Below, piece by piece: positions 9,242 through 22,197 of a stretch of DNA of 64,000 bases. The notes beneath the pieces were generated by a model. The model was not told the origin of the DNA. It did no database searches and worked only from the letters and a program-made list of their open reading frames with translations. Positions within the stretch are counted from its first letter, which is position 1. Every line of letters starts with the position of its first letter. The position numbers and the translations under genes were made by a program. This DNA comes from Siphonodentalium dalli. Taxonomy: Eukaryota > Mollusca > Scaphopoda > Gadilida > Siphonodentaliidae. The stretch spans positions 88,000,958 to 88,064,957 of the forward strand of contig CP136069.1 of NCBI GenBank assembly GCA_032622095.1. Reading direction: 5' to 3'.

Positions 9242-12087
9242 GGGGTCATCTCAAAACTACTATCGGGATCCCGATAAATATCCCGATAGGATACCGATAA
9301 CTCCAAACTATCTTCTAAATTTCCCGATAGTTCCCGATAGAGCGGTCGCCATTTCCCGAAAATATTCCGATACCTTATCTAAATATTCCGATAACACACT
9401 GATTTCCCGAAAATTTCCCGATAACTTCCCGAAAGTAATGTACGTAGCGTATTGCCGACAACTTTCCGATAATTTACCCATTTATTTCAAGAACAAATAT
9501 GTCTGTTTTGATAATCGATGAATCGAGCATGCTGTTTTGTTTATTTGTTTCTGTTTCCGGTTGAATGTGTTGTCATTACTTTTGGATTCGTCCACAGATT
9601 CCTTCGTAAGCACATTTTTATTGGGGTGAAAGCTTGTTTAAAAGAATGAAAACTCTACAAGTTTCAAGTTTTGATTCCAAGTTAATAAATTGTCCATTGA
9701 ATTATTTTTGCATATTATTCATACAGCACATATCTCCTAGAAACTCTCTGAAGGAAACATAAAAAGAAATGGTTTCATAAAGGTAGTATCCCTTCAACAC
9801 TAGCAATAGACTGTTCCAAAGTGAACGTGATAAACATTCAAATATATATTTGATAAAAATCGAATAAATTACCAAACATGTGAAATAAATGCCATATGAT
9901 TACGATAATTACTACACATTGGCTTCAATTAGTTGATTTTCACTAATTTTTCAGTCGCAGGTATCTTTCTTCAAACAATGTTTGAGAACTATATTGTTCG
10001 GCTGATTTTCCCCATTTGCGCTTATTTTTTGGCGCCATCAGTTTCAAGTAAACAATTCACGCTGGTACGATTTCGATTCATCATTCAAGAATAAATTTGT
10101 TCTCAAAACTACGGCCAATAAAATAAAAATTAACACAAGTTTTACACAGTCAATTCCTTTAATGCTTCACATCACAATTTGGCGAATTTCCTGGAGATTA
10201 TCTAAGTGATAATGTGCTGTGAATGTGAACATTAGTAATCACATAAGAACAAAATAATCAGCGCTGACAAAAATGTTTACCCCTATGAGAACCTCATATG
10301 TATGTTCGTACTTGACCCAGTTATGATCGATAGATCCCTGCACATTTCGATGCATCAATCATGCGCATCATATATGACATAATATTTATTGGCAAGTCAT
10401 TTTAAAACGATGGACTGGGTATTAATATCGCTAAAAGTACGCGCATTTGAGATATCAAACTAACTAAAAGTTGGCAAGACCATCTTTTTGAAAAAAGATG
10501 ACGAAATATAGGGGCCTGCTACAAATAAATCGCATCGAGTTACTTTGACCTTGATGATGCAATTGTGAAATTCGACACTGTCAACATAATTAGGCTATGT
10601 TCAAATGCAGCCTATTTATAATTACAGAAAATGCAGCCTATTTATAATTACAGAAAACGAAATTAATGTAGAGTATGAAAAGCAGCCCATGCACACATTT
10701 AATTGCCAGTTAAATGTTATGATTGCTTCGTGTTTTTATAACTTTTGCACTGCGTATTTGTATGGAATTTTCCATTCATATTTTCACAGGTCTGTATAGA
10801 CGCTCTTTATTTACCATATTACGATTCATGAACAAACTATGGAATATTACTGCTAAATTGTTAATGCTAAACCTTTACATGTACAACAGGACACGCCCCC
10901 ATATGTCATGTTACAAATCTCTATATATACTCTTGACTAAAGGGCCGAGAACCGAGTAGATATTCATGGCGTGCATGATCGATGTACCAGCCCCCACCCC
11001 TCGAAACTGCATGACCATGCAGAATGTAGGCATCACAGCAAATTTTCATGCTTAAAGTTTAACCCACTGTGGAGTTATATTTTTCTTTCTACTGCTGTCT
11101 ACTGGCTAGTTTTGTTGTTTTCAATCCATGCATGTGCTGGTAAACAAAAATGCAATTGCGTTATAAAGCACATCGAATGATGTCGCACATTGCAATAAAT
11201 TTCGCCTAGGCTATTTTTTTCGGAATATATGTACAGGCACAATATTTTTTTAAGTTGGAGTCCCATGTTTAAAATTGTTTTATTTTAAAATCCGTTCCCT
11301 GTGTGAAATCTGATAATGATTTGTCTTCTTCAAGACATACTCGAACTGCAATGACACGTGTGTTGTTCCCAGAAACGTAAATATCGATGACCCTAATTCC
11401 AGGAATCCGGCTAAAAATAGAACATACAACATCTCATGTTAAGAATGCACTCGATTGTATGTGCATGCATTAATTGTGTCATCAGCGATTTGCAAATAAA
11501 TACAAATCGTTTACATAAATTTGCTATAATATATTTATATCTTTATTTCCTCCACATTTAAAAGTCGGATATATTTATACATATTACAAACACAAGCTTT
11601 GAGATAGTATACAACTGCATACATATTTGGGTATGCTCCCCGCAAATTGATTTTGAAGATTTCCCGATGGGTGGGTGTATTGTCCGGGTAAAATACCGAT
11701 ATTGTACGTACTGATAACCACAACATAACATATAATAGTTATACGACACGTGTCCCCCAGCTGATACTGTATAACATTATGATACTAACGATTTCTCATA
11801 TTAGGAAACTATTAAATCAATAATATAAAAGATAGGCCTATAAAACATAAAATCCCGATAAAACTCCGGAGTAATCCCGATACAGAAACTTTCCAAACAA
11901 CATGCGCATTGTATAATACTCCGAAATGAAAGTAAACTCTGATAGAATCACGATAGACTATATAAATATTCCGATAATTTCCAGAAAAATGTCATTTCCC
12001 GATAATTTCCCGATAACTGCATATATATGCTATCGGGATCTATCGGGAAATAGGCTGATTTCCCGATAGTAGTTTTGAGATGACCCC
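9242..12087. mobile_element. PIF/Harbinger-like element D (non-autonomous, 2.85 kb)
   Basis: Perfect 27-bp terminal inverted repeats start GGGGTCATCTCAAAACTAC, and TTA is duplicated on both sides (9239-9241, 12088-12090). Both subterminal zones (about 9260-9480 and 11850-12080) hold many degenerate TCCCGATA motifs in both orientations. TTA targets and GGG ends fit PIF/Harbinger. No transposase is recognisable. About 400 bp of the interior (10130-10560) resemble 27470-27900 inside a different element. Confidence 0.75.
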
Positions 12088-12125
12088 TTACTGACGTCAT
12101 CTATACATATAAATGAAACTTGCTA

Positions 12126-12312
12126 CAGTAATGCCCTAAATAATCGACTCCTTAACCACAGCAGAATTATGGGTAACTTTTCAGGATTTAGTTGGAAATA
12201 TGGCTTGTTGCCATTCATCCGAAAGCTCTCAGTGAGAGCTTTCAGACTAAATCCTGAAAAGTTACCCATAATTCTGCTGTGATTAAGGAGTCGATTATTT
12301 AGGACATCATTG
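12126..12312. mobile_element. Tc1-type foldback MITE, copy 5, 19 bp from a splice donor
   Basis: TA-flanked palindrome with a shortened right arm (part of the inner arm deleted). It lies between a PIF/Harbinger-like element (ending 12087) and exon 12332-12670. Confidence 0.85.
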
Positions 12313-12331
12313 TAATCTAAAAAATACTTAC

Positions 12332-12670
12332 CTGTGCAAGATTCTGTCTCGGAGAAAACTATGTTGTCCAAATAAATTATTCCATTTACGTCACTCCCAG
12401 ACTCAGCAATAAAGCTAGCAATCAGTGGCTTGTTCTGTGGTATGGAGACACACGCGGAGATAAGTTCATTGGAAAAGTAATCTTGTGTTGTTACCAATTC
12501 AGCATCTGTTTCAGTATCCTTCAGCATAAACTTCAGTTTTCCAGTGGCAGATGTGGAGATATAATAATCAAATTTTACGCTCATCAATCCGCTAGAGTTA
12601 AATTTAGGCGATTGTAAAATTGCAACCTCTCCCTCTGAAGGATCGTAGTTTCTGATATATGCATATTTCG
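12332..12670 (-). CDS. MAM domain 3, second-half exon
   Basis: A 339-bp phase 1-1 exon encodes YIRNYDPSEGEVAILQSPKF, the VKFDYYIST strand, LKFMLKD, a cysteine in SACVSIP, FIAESGSDVNG and the closing IYLDNIVFSETESC. All are positions typical of the MAM fold. The donor is GTAAGTATTTT and the acceptor GTCTATTGTAG. It pairs with 17415-17522 across a 4.7-kb intron. A Tc1-type foldback MITE ends only 19 bp beyond the donor. Confidence 0.87.
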
Positions 12671-12772
12671 CTACAATAGACAAGAAGAAACATGCTTACA
12701 TTCTTGAGTCCATTTAGGTCGAATAAATAAATAAATACTGTGTCCTCTCTCATCACCTGATGGCTTCATTAA

Positions 12773-12829
12773 CCATTTCAGTACCAAGTCCGAATTTTGA
12801 TACACAAATCAGACTTGGCACTGAAAGGG
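12773..12829. mobile_element. 57-bp TTAA micro-MITE
   Basis: A short palindrome from CCATTTCAGTACCAAGTC to GACTTGGCACTGAAAGGG, flanked by TTAA on each side (12769-12772, 12830-12833). Confidence 0.65.
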
Positions 12830-13090
12830 TTAAACTGTTAAATTTTAGACAATAAATCCAACAATGGACGGTCATTTGTTGAGCTTAATTATTAGCTAAA
12901 CATAATTCCTAAAATTCAATTATGAATAACCCAAGATTGATCCAAATTGTTAAGACGAAAATAGTAGTAATTTAGTAGATTGAAGATTTTTTAATGATTG
13001 CGAACAATTGATTTTATATAGTGAGTTACAAAAAGTTGTTTTGAGAAAGAAACAGACATCAATTGATCCCAAAATTCACTGACCTACCAG

Positions 13091-13403
13091 CCTGCAAACA
13101 GTGTCTGCCATTTGCAGAGTGAGGTCCCTACAGGGTGAATTTAGTAATGCTATTCAGCACAGCAGACTAGCATCACTAAATTCACCATCTGGGAACCTCA
13201 TTCTGCCTAGCCTCTATGGGAGACCTACGATCAGAATGAATTTACCAAGTTGAAGTAGGTGAGATTCACCCATTATAGTCACCTCGATTATGCATGTCTG
13301 TCATTTGCAGAATGAGGTCCCCAGAAGGTGAATTTAGTTATCACTAAATACACTCTCAGGAGACCTCATTCTACAAATGACAGACACCCTATTTACAGGC
13401 TTG
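13091..13403. mobile_element. Palindromic GAATGAGG family, copy 2
   Basis: Ends are CCTGCAAACAGTGTCTGCC and GACACCCTATTTACAGGCTTG; the interior again holds the CACCTCGATTATGC segment. Confidence 0.75.
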
Positions 13404-13764
13404 TCGATCTACCAGATGATTGTACTAACAGAAATAATAAAACATTGTCGTAATTCAAGAAGAATTCATGCAGGCAAATAAACATCGAAGATGGCATCGT
13501 CAACGTTTGTGCCTAATAAGAGTGAATCTATCAGAAAAGAATTTCTGGTGCTAACTTGACCAAGAATCACTAAAATACACAAACCAAGTATGGGAACATA
13601 ATTCCAAGAAAAACAAATCGGAAAAACACAGTTTTCACATTCAATCGAGATATTGCTGTGAAAGATCCATATACTAAATATGAATGGAATCAGTTGATGC
13701 TTGTTCAGGTTACCATGCTAGTGGCTTTAATATTACTAACAAGCATCAAGCTGTGGTAGCTATA

Positions 13765-13850
13765 CAGTAATGCCCTAAATAATCTACTCCTTAACCACAG
13801 AAGAATTATGGGTAACTTTTCAGGATTTAGTTGGAAATATATGGCTTTCC
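13765..13850. mobile_element. Tc1-type foldback MITE, copy 6 (left arm only)
   Basis: The left arm CAGTAATGCCC...GGATTTAGTTGGAAATATATGG is present after TA; no right arm follows. Confidence 0.75.
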
Positions 13851-16169
13851 GCTGATGTGGCTTAATTCGAAAGATATCTTAGTCTGGCCTGTGATGACTG
13901 AAAAAACCTTGCATAAATACCAAAAATTATTGAAATGATATACTTGTTCGAGTTATCAAACCAGACACCAAAATGGTGAAAAAGTGACAAACTAAGGTCG
14001 ATATCTCAGACAATATGAAAATGCGAACAACGTCTTTGGGCACTCTTTTCAAAGCATTCATGATGGTAAACCTCCATACCAAATTTAATTTGGGGGGGGG
14101 GGGGGGGGTGTAAAAATTGACAGCTCCGATCTAGAGGCCATTCCAAAGATCAATGTAAAGTTTGGTGACGATTGGATGAGGGATGTGGCCTGTAGGTTGT
14201 GCCAAAGGATTTAGTCATGCAAAGAGTAAAATCCATTTTCATGCAGTCACATTACTCAATAAGGGCTGTAACTCTGGAAAACATTAATGGACAAAACCCA
14301 CTGTTTGTTAATACTCTTTCCCCCATGTTGGTTCATCAACCTACTGAAGATCAATAAAATCCAAATGATGATGACCAAGATATAGAGTTTCAAAGTTGTT
14401 ATGGACGAACTCATGGACTCATCAAGACATTATTGAGGAAATACCAACAAGGGTTGCACATCAAAGATGGCACTGTTTAGTTTTTTTGCCCATAAGAGTG
14501 AATTTATCCGATGGAGAATAATTAAAAATTGACGAACTAAGGAAGCATAACTCAGAACTAAGGGCCATAACTCATGTAAAACGAAATCAAACATACAAGG
14601 TTTTTCGCAAGAAAGATCATGTGGCCGACAGGTGAGAGGAAAACAGTTGCATATGCGCAGACAGGGTTGTAAATTAATTTCAGATATTTTTTTAGCTATT
14701 GTCTCGATCGTACTGACTACTGTACGATAAATTAATCATCTGTTAATCCATCCATATATTTCTGTTGTAAAACTTTGAATTTAAATGTGAATGTATAATC
14801 ATGTGCCACGAAAATTAACTTTGATAAATACAATCATTGAAAATTTAATAATTCCCCATTCAGTATTATATTAATCTGGTATTACCATGAAATCTATATC
14901 AGTGACCAGGTTACAGTTTCCTGTTCACAGATGATAAATTTAGTTAAATGTCTTAATATTTATGGAAATAACATGTAATCAGGTGAAACGTGGTGTGACT
15001 TTCAATTATATAGCCCAATACAATCGCCCAGTATTCTCTGATGCATGGAAACAGGATTTTTGGGCAAGGATTTTGCATAGACAGGCCGACCAATGTGCTA
15101 TGGACCCTATATTTTAACCCTAGCAATACCCTGTTTTGAGTCAACCGTTTTTGAAAAAATTTACTATAAATCTCTCCTGTCAATGTTTGAGCTATTACTA
15201 TCTAAAGACATATTATACACTGACTTCACTACTTTAAACTGATGAAATTCCATTGGGTGAGGCTCTACCAAGCCCAATAGATGCCAAATCCCCGAGCAGA
15301 CATAAACCTTTAAGCAACAGCGTTAGCTACATATTTATCCATCGTGGGGAATTCTGTCATTTTCCTAAGTTTTTCAATCGTTACTTCGATGACGCTCTTA
15401 AAATTATGAGGTCAAGCAAACTAATTGGCATTCATGACGTGGACAAACCCAAATGCAGCTTAAAACAAAATAGTTTGTTGTGTCTTATACAATTATTCTA
15501 AGCGGACTTTGTTCCGCAATGATTTATAGATTTTTTAGAGCAAAAATATATATCCTTTTATGAATTTTGTGTCAATAACAGTAAATTATGGATGATAAAA
15601 ATGCTCTAAAATTACAATGATGTAATTTAGACCAGTGGAAGTCCCTAGTTATCTGCGCAGTTTGCATATATAACTAGAATGCACTCAGAGAGATGCCAAC
15701 TGCGCAAAAATGTAATAAACAATAATTAAAAAAATAATTTCACTGTATTTTACTTAATTTATTTAATTTAATTTAATGTTAGCAAAAAAAGACAATTACC
15801 ATTTCTCATTTCATCACAGATAAAAGGCAAATTACTATATTAATCATTTAAGTAATTAAAACCAATTCCATGTTGCCGAAAGGATGAGACTTTAATATCG
15901 ATTACTTTTTTTTCAGCGGCATATTTTCATTTTCATTTTCTGATAGTCAAAGTTGACCAAAGGAGCAATTATAAGAAATAATTAATACTATTTGTGTAAA
16001 TATTGATAGCAGCCAATATGCAACAATAAATATCAATAATTAATCAATAATTAATCAATAACGATCATTTTATGTAATAATAAACTGTGTAATAATAAAC
16101 GGTGTTTGTGTCAACAAATGCGTTTTGTTTTGTGTTACGTCATTCGTCGTATTTGACCCGGAACTCGGC
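13851..16169. other. Intron between MAM3 halves, no gene seen
   Basis: Holds dispersed repeat sequence with GGGCTGTAACTC and GGGCCATAACTC motifs (13900-14640) and otherwise AT-rich sequence. No exon supported. Confidence 0.5.
14092..14108. repeat. G17 homopolymer
   Basis: Seventeen consecutive G residues in intron sequence; likely variable in length. Confidence 0.95.
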
Positions 16170-16680
16170 TGAAGGTTAGGCTATTCAGCCTATTGCGTCG
16201 AATTACGAAATCGCGTTTTGAATGTCTCTCTTTTCCCGCACGATAAAAAGAGGTCTTCGCACGAACCAAAAATGATAAAACTTCCCAATTATAAGTAAAA
16301 ATACCCAAATGAAGGAGTCTATGTAGGTCCCGAAGGAGTCTATAGACTATTTGATGTAGAGTTCTGATGGAGAAAATGTAGGTCGATCTATTTTTGTCAT
16401 AACTCTGACGTATTTTGACCTGGGAGAAAAAATCGAAATCGAGGCTCACTACGAGCATGCCAGTTTTAAATATAGAAACAGGGAATCCCGACAAATGGCA
16501 ATATCGGCAACAAACAGATAATCGAAAACAACACATAAAATAAACATAGCAAAAACGCGGCACAGTAAAAATGTCAGAAGGTTTTACGTCGATTTTGGTG
16601 ACGTCATGGAGTGAAACGGAGTAGGGTGACACCAACCTACGAATCTGTCTGATCGCCATACTGTTGCGCGAGCGCACGTA
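16170..16680 (-). other. Dispersed repeat with long ORF, copy 1
   Basis: A block homologous to 49995-50462 keeps a long minus-strand frame (180 codons, 16135-16677) containing FCYVYFMCCFRL, GMLVVSLDFDFFSQVKIRQ, and LGIFTYNWEVLSFLVRAKT. I do not recognise the product. The two copies differ by scattered substitutions and a 43-bp deletion in copy 2. It may be an interior piece of the larger Harbinger-like family, since copy 2 directly abuts such an element. Confidence 0.5.
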
Positions 16681-17148
16681 ACTATGTCATGGAAGTAGTA
16701 CTACTAAAGCTACGTTGACCTAATAAAGCTACCTTGACGTAATAAACATAATGCTTATTAGGCAGGATTTATGTAGGCAATAGAGTAAGTGAGTGTTGGA
16801 TAAATTATGACTCGCCTGCTACACCCATTTTAAGAATGTATTATTAAACTATCATTGACAAAATATTCAGCAACATCAACTATGTCCTTTCATAAAACAC
16901 AAAATATGAACTGTGCAGATATGTAAACAAACAGTCCCGAACAAATTACTGGTAAACAAATGAGTTCACCAACGATAGTCACTTTATTTAATTTAAATGA
17001 AAGAACGATGTTGTGTGCTGGTCATTTTAATACACAAGTTTATTTATCATGAGCCACAGCAGAGTGTTTCCAATCGCTTTAGGAACTATCATCTGATTAG
17101 CTGTCAACCAAAGTAATGGATGTTCTAGTATAATAACACATGGATCTG

Positions 17149-17381
17149 CAGTAATGCCCTAAATAATCGACTCCTTAACCATAGCATAATTATGGTTCAT
17201 TTTTCAGGATTTAGTTCGGAAATATGGCTTGTTGCCATTCATCGGAAAGCTCAAAGTGAGAGCTTTCCGATGAATGGCAACAAGCCATATTTTCTAAAAA
17301 CAGTAATGAAAACATGGCCATCCTGAAAAATTACCCATAATTCTTCTGCAGTTAAGGAGTCAATTATTTAGGGCTTTACTG
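17149..17381. mobile_element. Tc1-type foldback MITE, copy 7
   Basis: Palindromic element with a 30-bp insertion (CTAAAAACAGTAATGAAAACATGG) in the right arm. The same short sequence occurs at 17903-17930. Right flank TA; the left flank has decayed. It ends 33 bp from the donor of exon 17415-17522. Confidence 0.8.
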
Positions 17382-17414
17382 TACTAGAGAATTGCTTGTT
17401 AAATAACAACTTAC

Positions 17415-17522
17415 AATAAACCTCTAGACCCCAGCGGTAGCGAGACAATGTTTCGTTCGCTCTGCTCGCTGTAATATTCCATTTGCACATGCTACCAAGA
17501 TTAAAGTCACAGTCTAGTGGAC
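17415..17522 (-). CDS. MAM domain 3, first-half exon
   Basis: A 108-bp phase 1-1 exon encodes PLDCDFNLGSMCKWNITASR and, further on, SRYRWGLEVY. This is the MAM start CDF...MCKW followed by the conserved tryptophan strand. The donor is GTAAGTTG and the acceptor TTTATTGCAG. It joins in frame to the last codon of MAM2 upstream and to 12332-12670 downstream. A foldback MITE (17149-17381) ends 33 bp beyond the donor. Confidence 0.85.
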
Positions 17523-18130
17523 CTGCAATAAATACTGATGTTTTAAAACAAAGGTCAAATGCAGATAAGAAGCCCAGAAATAAACAATTTAGCCATGTTT
17601 TATACACCAATATCATAAGTACAGTTGCTATTATATTGTAGCGATGTTTCAAAGTAGGACTTTTTAGCACAAAGTCCTACTTTCTAAAGATGGTCTATCT
17701 CTTCCTATGACAAGTGCTACATAGTGTTCTGGAAAAAAATAATAAATATGAATCGAAAAACCTGTCCGGAAACATTTCTATCAATTAATATTGATTTTAT
17801 TTCGAATTTTCTGGTATAATATATTTACTCAATTTGTGACCTGTTATGGCTAAGCCAAATCTCTATCTGAGATTTCCTGATAGTTTCATGACAATATGTT
17901 CTAAAAACAGTAATGAAAACATGGCCCAATTGATTATCACATAATACAAGAAAATATCGATATAAAATCAAAATTAATTGATAGAATCATTTCCGGACAG
18001 ATGGCTTTGACTCATTTTTATTATTTTATACCCTGGAAACAATATAAAACTTCTTTAGGAAGAGATAGACCATCTTTAAACAATCATATTTTTGTCACCT
18101 TTGCCCCATGCACTTATTCACAACATTCTG

Positions 18131-18343
18131 CAGTTATGCCCTAAATAATTGACTCCTTAAACACAGCAGAATTATGGGTAACTTTTTAGGATTTAGTTGG
18201 AAATATGACTTGTTGCTATTCATCAGAAAGCTCTCAGTGAGAACTTTCTGATGAATGGCAACAAGCCATATTTCCGACTAAATCCTGAAAAGTTACCCAT
18301 AATTCTGCTGTGGTTAAGGAGTCGATTATTTAGGGCAATACTG
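18131..18343. mobile_element. Tc1-type foldback MITE, copy 8
   Basis: Full-length 213-bp palindrome, right flank TA, with several point differences between the arms. Confidence 0.85.
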
Positions 18344-18604
18344 TACATGCATACTTCATTCTTCTCATTATGTTATACTTTTTGTTGTAGTCAAACAATT
18401 GGTCGTTCTCAATAACATTTACATATTTTTCAAGTCAGTAATGTGTTTGTATTTCACACCAGACTCTTTGCACTGTCGGGTTTGGCGGTGACGTAATCTT
18501 ATCCCAGATGGTTTTTGGTCGCCTGTTAGTGCCAGATAACCTCAGAACTTGTTAAAACTTCCTTTCTTTGAAAGTAAATATATGGATGCAGCTCCTAACC
18601 ACCA

Positions 18605-19013
18605 AGCATGCAAATGGTGTGTCTGTCATTTGCAGAATGAGGTCCCCAGAGGGTGAATTTAGTCACGCTATTCTGCACAGCAGGCTAGCATCACCAAATT
18701 CACACTCTGGGGATCTCATTCTGCTTAGGCCTCATTGCTTTTAGTTACTTTTTCCCTTATGGGAAGTTTCTATATCTTCTAATTACAAAAGATAAAATGC
18801 ATAATCGAGGTGACTAATCAGGGTGATCATCACCAACTTCCACTGGGGAACTTCAATCTGATACTAGGTCTCCCATAGCAATTGAGGCTCAGCAGAATGA
18901 GGTTACCAGAGGGTGAATTTTGTGATGCTAGCCCACCATGTAGGATAGCATCACTAAATTCACCTCTGGGGACCTCATTCTGCAGATGAAAGACACACTA
19001 TTTGCAGACATGC
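18605..19013. mobile_element. Palindromic GAATGAGG family, copy 3
   Basis: Ends are AGCATGCAAATGGTGTGTCTG and GACACACTATTTGCAGACATG; two inner palindromes flank an AT-rich middle. Confidence 0.75.
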
Positions 19014-19399
19014 CAACCACAGATCCCCTGATGCGACAACCCCACCATGTATTAAGGTATATACTCATGGCTATTTTCAAAACTTAACAGGTCTGATAAG
19101 GCCCTATATGAGACTCTCATATATAAGAGAATGGATTCACATTTCTTGGCTCTCATGCATGGAAGCATGGTAAATACAGAAATAACACGGCACTTTGTGT
19201 CATTTGTCAGAGAAATTGAGTTTCGCTGGTCACTCAGGCTTCACAAAAAGATGCACCGATACGCATGATCCGGTTTTTTGGAGATGGTACTAGTGGAACA
19301 CAGGAGCGTCACACCACAAGTCATGCAAGTCAGCTTTTGGCATACCTGTGAGAAGCACAGGATCGGCTCCTACTAGGACAGGGCCTGCAATGGCTGCAT

Positions 19400-20790
19400 C
19401 CGGTTCATTGGTAGGCTAGTACAAATAACGGAGGTAATATTGTACAAAAAATCCGTTTAAAGATCGCGACCTGTCAGCGACAGGTAACAATGGTGTAGCC
19501 ATGGCGAGAAAAGGTGCTGAAATCCTATATGGGCCGCAATAGAATGAACCCGGATTGATTGAGGTAGGACCAGCGGTAGCTGCCACAGAACATCCACTGC
19601 TGCTCTTCTCTGCGGAGGCTGTGGAGACCGTGACTACAAATAGAGGAGGCATGACCAACAACCTACTCCGAGCCTGCAGCGCACGCTGTGCCAAGTTCGC
19701 AGAAAAAGGCGCCACGTCTTATTGTTTCGTCCTGATATGGAGGCCCCATCCAGTCTTTCGATTGTGGGGAAAACAGGTATTTTGGACGATCGCGCGTCAC
19801 GTTTGAAGTGTACTAGCGCAGTTGTGGAAGTTGTTGAGAAATTATATAATAATTATTAAAGAGGGTCCATGTTGTTGACATTTTAGCTCAGTTGTAGCGA
19901 TAAAGAGATATATCCGTGGCCAGACCCTTTTTTTAAATGAACCACAACAATGCGGTAGTGTGCCTGTTTTCCTAGGCACTGTTAGTACTGTGCTGGTAAT
20001 GCATGCAAAGAATGGTGCACAAGTGTTAGCCAAAAATCGAAGGACTGACCCATCCGAAACTACCCTCTTGGAAGGCACTCTCGAATGGACACGGCGAACT
20101 CGGACACGCATCAAACGCTTCCGAATCCAGGGGATGTAGTGACAGCACGTCCTCGTCTCCATGTGGCACCATCCGTCTAGGAAATGGAGAAAAGGGGCAA
20201 GCATCCCGACTAGGTTGCCTGGTTTGATGAGGAACAAATTCCGGTGCCTCGGGATTTAAGATAGAAGCCTGGAAAGGTTCTGGACTGGGAGCCGAAGAAG
20301 GCCAGGAACCATAAGGCCAAGGCCACACTGGGGGGGGGGGGGGGGGGGGGGGTGGCACAAACACAGGAGAATAGCCGGCATACTGGGCCACCCCAGGACC
20401 AGGAGGGACGGAAGCCGTAAAATACTCGACGAATGGAGAACAGGTCGGAACCCGTGCAGTGAAATCCCCTGGAATGGAGGCAGTGGCAGGTGACACATTG
20501 AACTGCGATGCAGGCAATGGGTCGATAGCACCGGGGCTTGCAAGCTTTACGGACCACTAGCGTTGTGGTTAGCTATGGCAAGTAGCTGGCATGTGCAGCA
20601 AAGGAAAGAACCCGGACACGCCGGAGGCAGGACCAACGTAAGCGGTCATTGAACTTCCAATGCTGCCCTTCTCAGCTGAGGCTGTGGAGGCCGCGACTAA
20701 AGTAGAGGAGGTATGACCACCAACCAACTCCAAGCCCTCAGGCTGTATGGAGGAGCAGAAGAAGGTGCCACGTCAGAGGGAAAATAATAT
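19400..20790 (-). pseudogene. GC-rich proline-rich ORF region, probable transposon ORF1 remnant
   Basis: This block is clearly richer in G and C than its surroundings. On the minus strand a 163-codon frame (20026-20517) encodes a Pro/Ser/Ala-rich protein with a run of nine prolines and the acidic segment HGDEDVLSLHPLDSEAFD. Segments encoding STASAEKSSSGCSVAATAGP (19550-19690) and a diverged copy, ASTASAEKGSIGSSMTAYVG (20620-20740), repeat on either side. Frames are broken between them. The style resembles the gag-like ORF1 of a retroelement, possibly DIRS-like, but I do not recognise the family. It lies in the intron between MAM2 and MAM3. Confidence 0.35.
20330..20352. repeat. G23 homopolymer in the proline-rich ORF
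   Basis: Twenty-three G residues that read as polyproline on the minus strand; length changes would shift the frame. Confidence 0.95.
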
Positions 20791-21795
20791 TTACAAAGTT
20801 GTCATCGTAAAAGAATTCAATACCTTATTCAATGTAGAGACAAGCCTCACATTGGCTAGTTTATCTGGCATCCATAGGTAGAAATATTGTACAATATTCT
20901 TTCCAAATTGTTTTGATAGGAATTTTCAGTCAAAGTGACAACTCCAAACTGGAGCATAGTTTATAAGTCAACACCGTATTGCAACCGGTACATGTTTGAA
21001 AATCCCGACGAGAACCCGAATTAATCTAAGAGTATGAAGCCCAAACGGGAAACGGCATCATTTGCGAAGCAAAAAACGACATTTATTCTGAGTGATTCTC
21101 GTAAACAAAACAAAATTGTTTTAGTGGTTATTGCAATTATATATCCACGGAGCACTGTCATTGAAGAGAGGAATTCTCAAACCCCCTAGCAAACAATGAT
21201 GATACAGTATTGTAGAATAAAGGATTGTTGATCAATTAATTCCGAAAAAGGAAACACGTGTCATTGCATGAAATTAGGAAAACGTCGCGTTGTCATTAAC
21301 AATATAGTCAAGATAACGTTCATTCAAGTTTGAACAAATGAACATAGCGACTTATCTTGCAAGGTAGAAGAAATTAAAAGACTGCAGACTTACCTGACAG
21401 GGCTTTTATAATGAAAAGACTGTCACATGTCATGGTCTAACGGAAGTTGAACCTGATCGGGTTTGACCGTGCGCGTACTTTAGGTACTTCGTACCGATTT
21501 TCGATTTTTCTTCTAGAATCTTGCAAGCAAGAAATATATAACCGTTAGTTCATTCAGTGTCCAAGATATCTTTGCCGGAGATACACTAGCTGGTACAAAA
21601 TTATTTATGTAAATCCATGACTTTTTCAGACTTGGGAAGGAAAGAGCTCAATTAATCAAAAATTTGTCTAGTAAAAGATGCTACTATTTGCCATTGCTAT
21701 TAAATATCTGTATACGGTTATCTAAAACTAAAACATCCAGGATACTAGCGCATAAAATCATGTGTAACCCGAGAAGAACAATTGAAAAGACTCAC

Positions 21796-22137
21796 TTGGA
21801 CAGAGGTTTCCGTTAAACTCTACATTGTCGATAGCGTTATCTCCAAGAGGACCATTTCCTCTGATGCCTGTGAATGTTATCTGGAAGTTGTCATTTGAGT
21901 TCAAGTTAACACATCCCCGCAGCCATCTACTTTCTTGATTTCCAGACATCGTCCATAGTTTTTGCTTGTTCTGGGTTGTTTGATATGTCACATCAATATT
22001 TAAGGTGCCGATATCTTCTCCAAACATGTTATACAAGAATCTCAGACTGGCAGTCTGACCACCTCTAACAAATGGGAACTTCAATACTGCCTCATCCCCA
22101 GGATTACCTCTGGAAGCTTCAGTGTACATGTAATACC
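21796..22137 (-). CDS. MAM domain 2, second-half exon
   Basis: A 342-bp phase 1-1 exon is the best MAM match in the window. It encodes YYMYTEASRG, the SLRFLYNMFG strand with the typical Gly, GTLNIDV, LWTMSGNQ, RWLRGCVNL, FQITFTGIRGNGPLGD and the closing AIDNVEFNGNLC. The donor is GTGAGTC and the acceptor TTTTTTCCAG. It pairs with 23159-23320. A foldback MITE begins 60 bp upstream of the acceptor side. Confidence 0.92.
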
Positions 22138-22197
22138 CTGGAAAAAAGTGATAAATTTACACTGAATACTAAACCTCTTGAAGATTCAGTGTATGTA

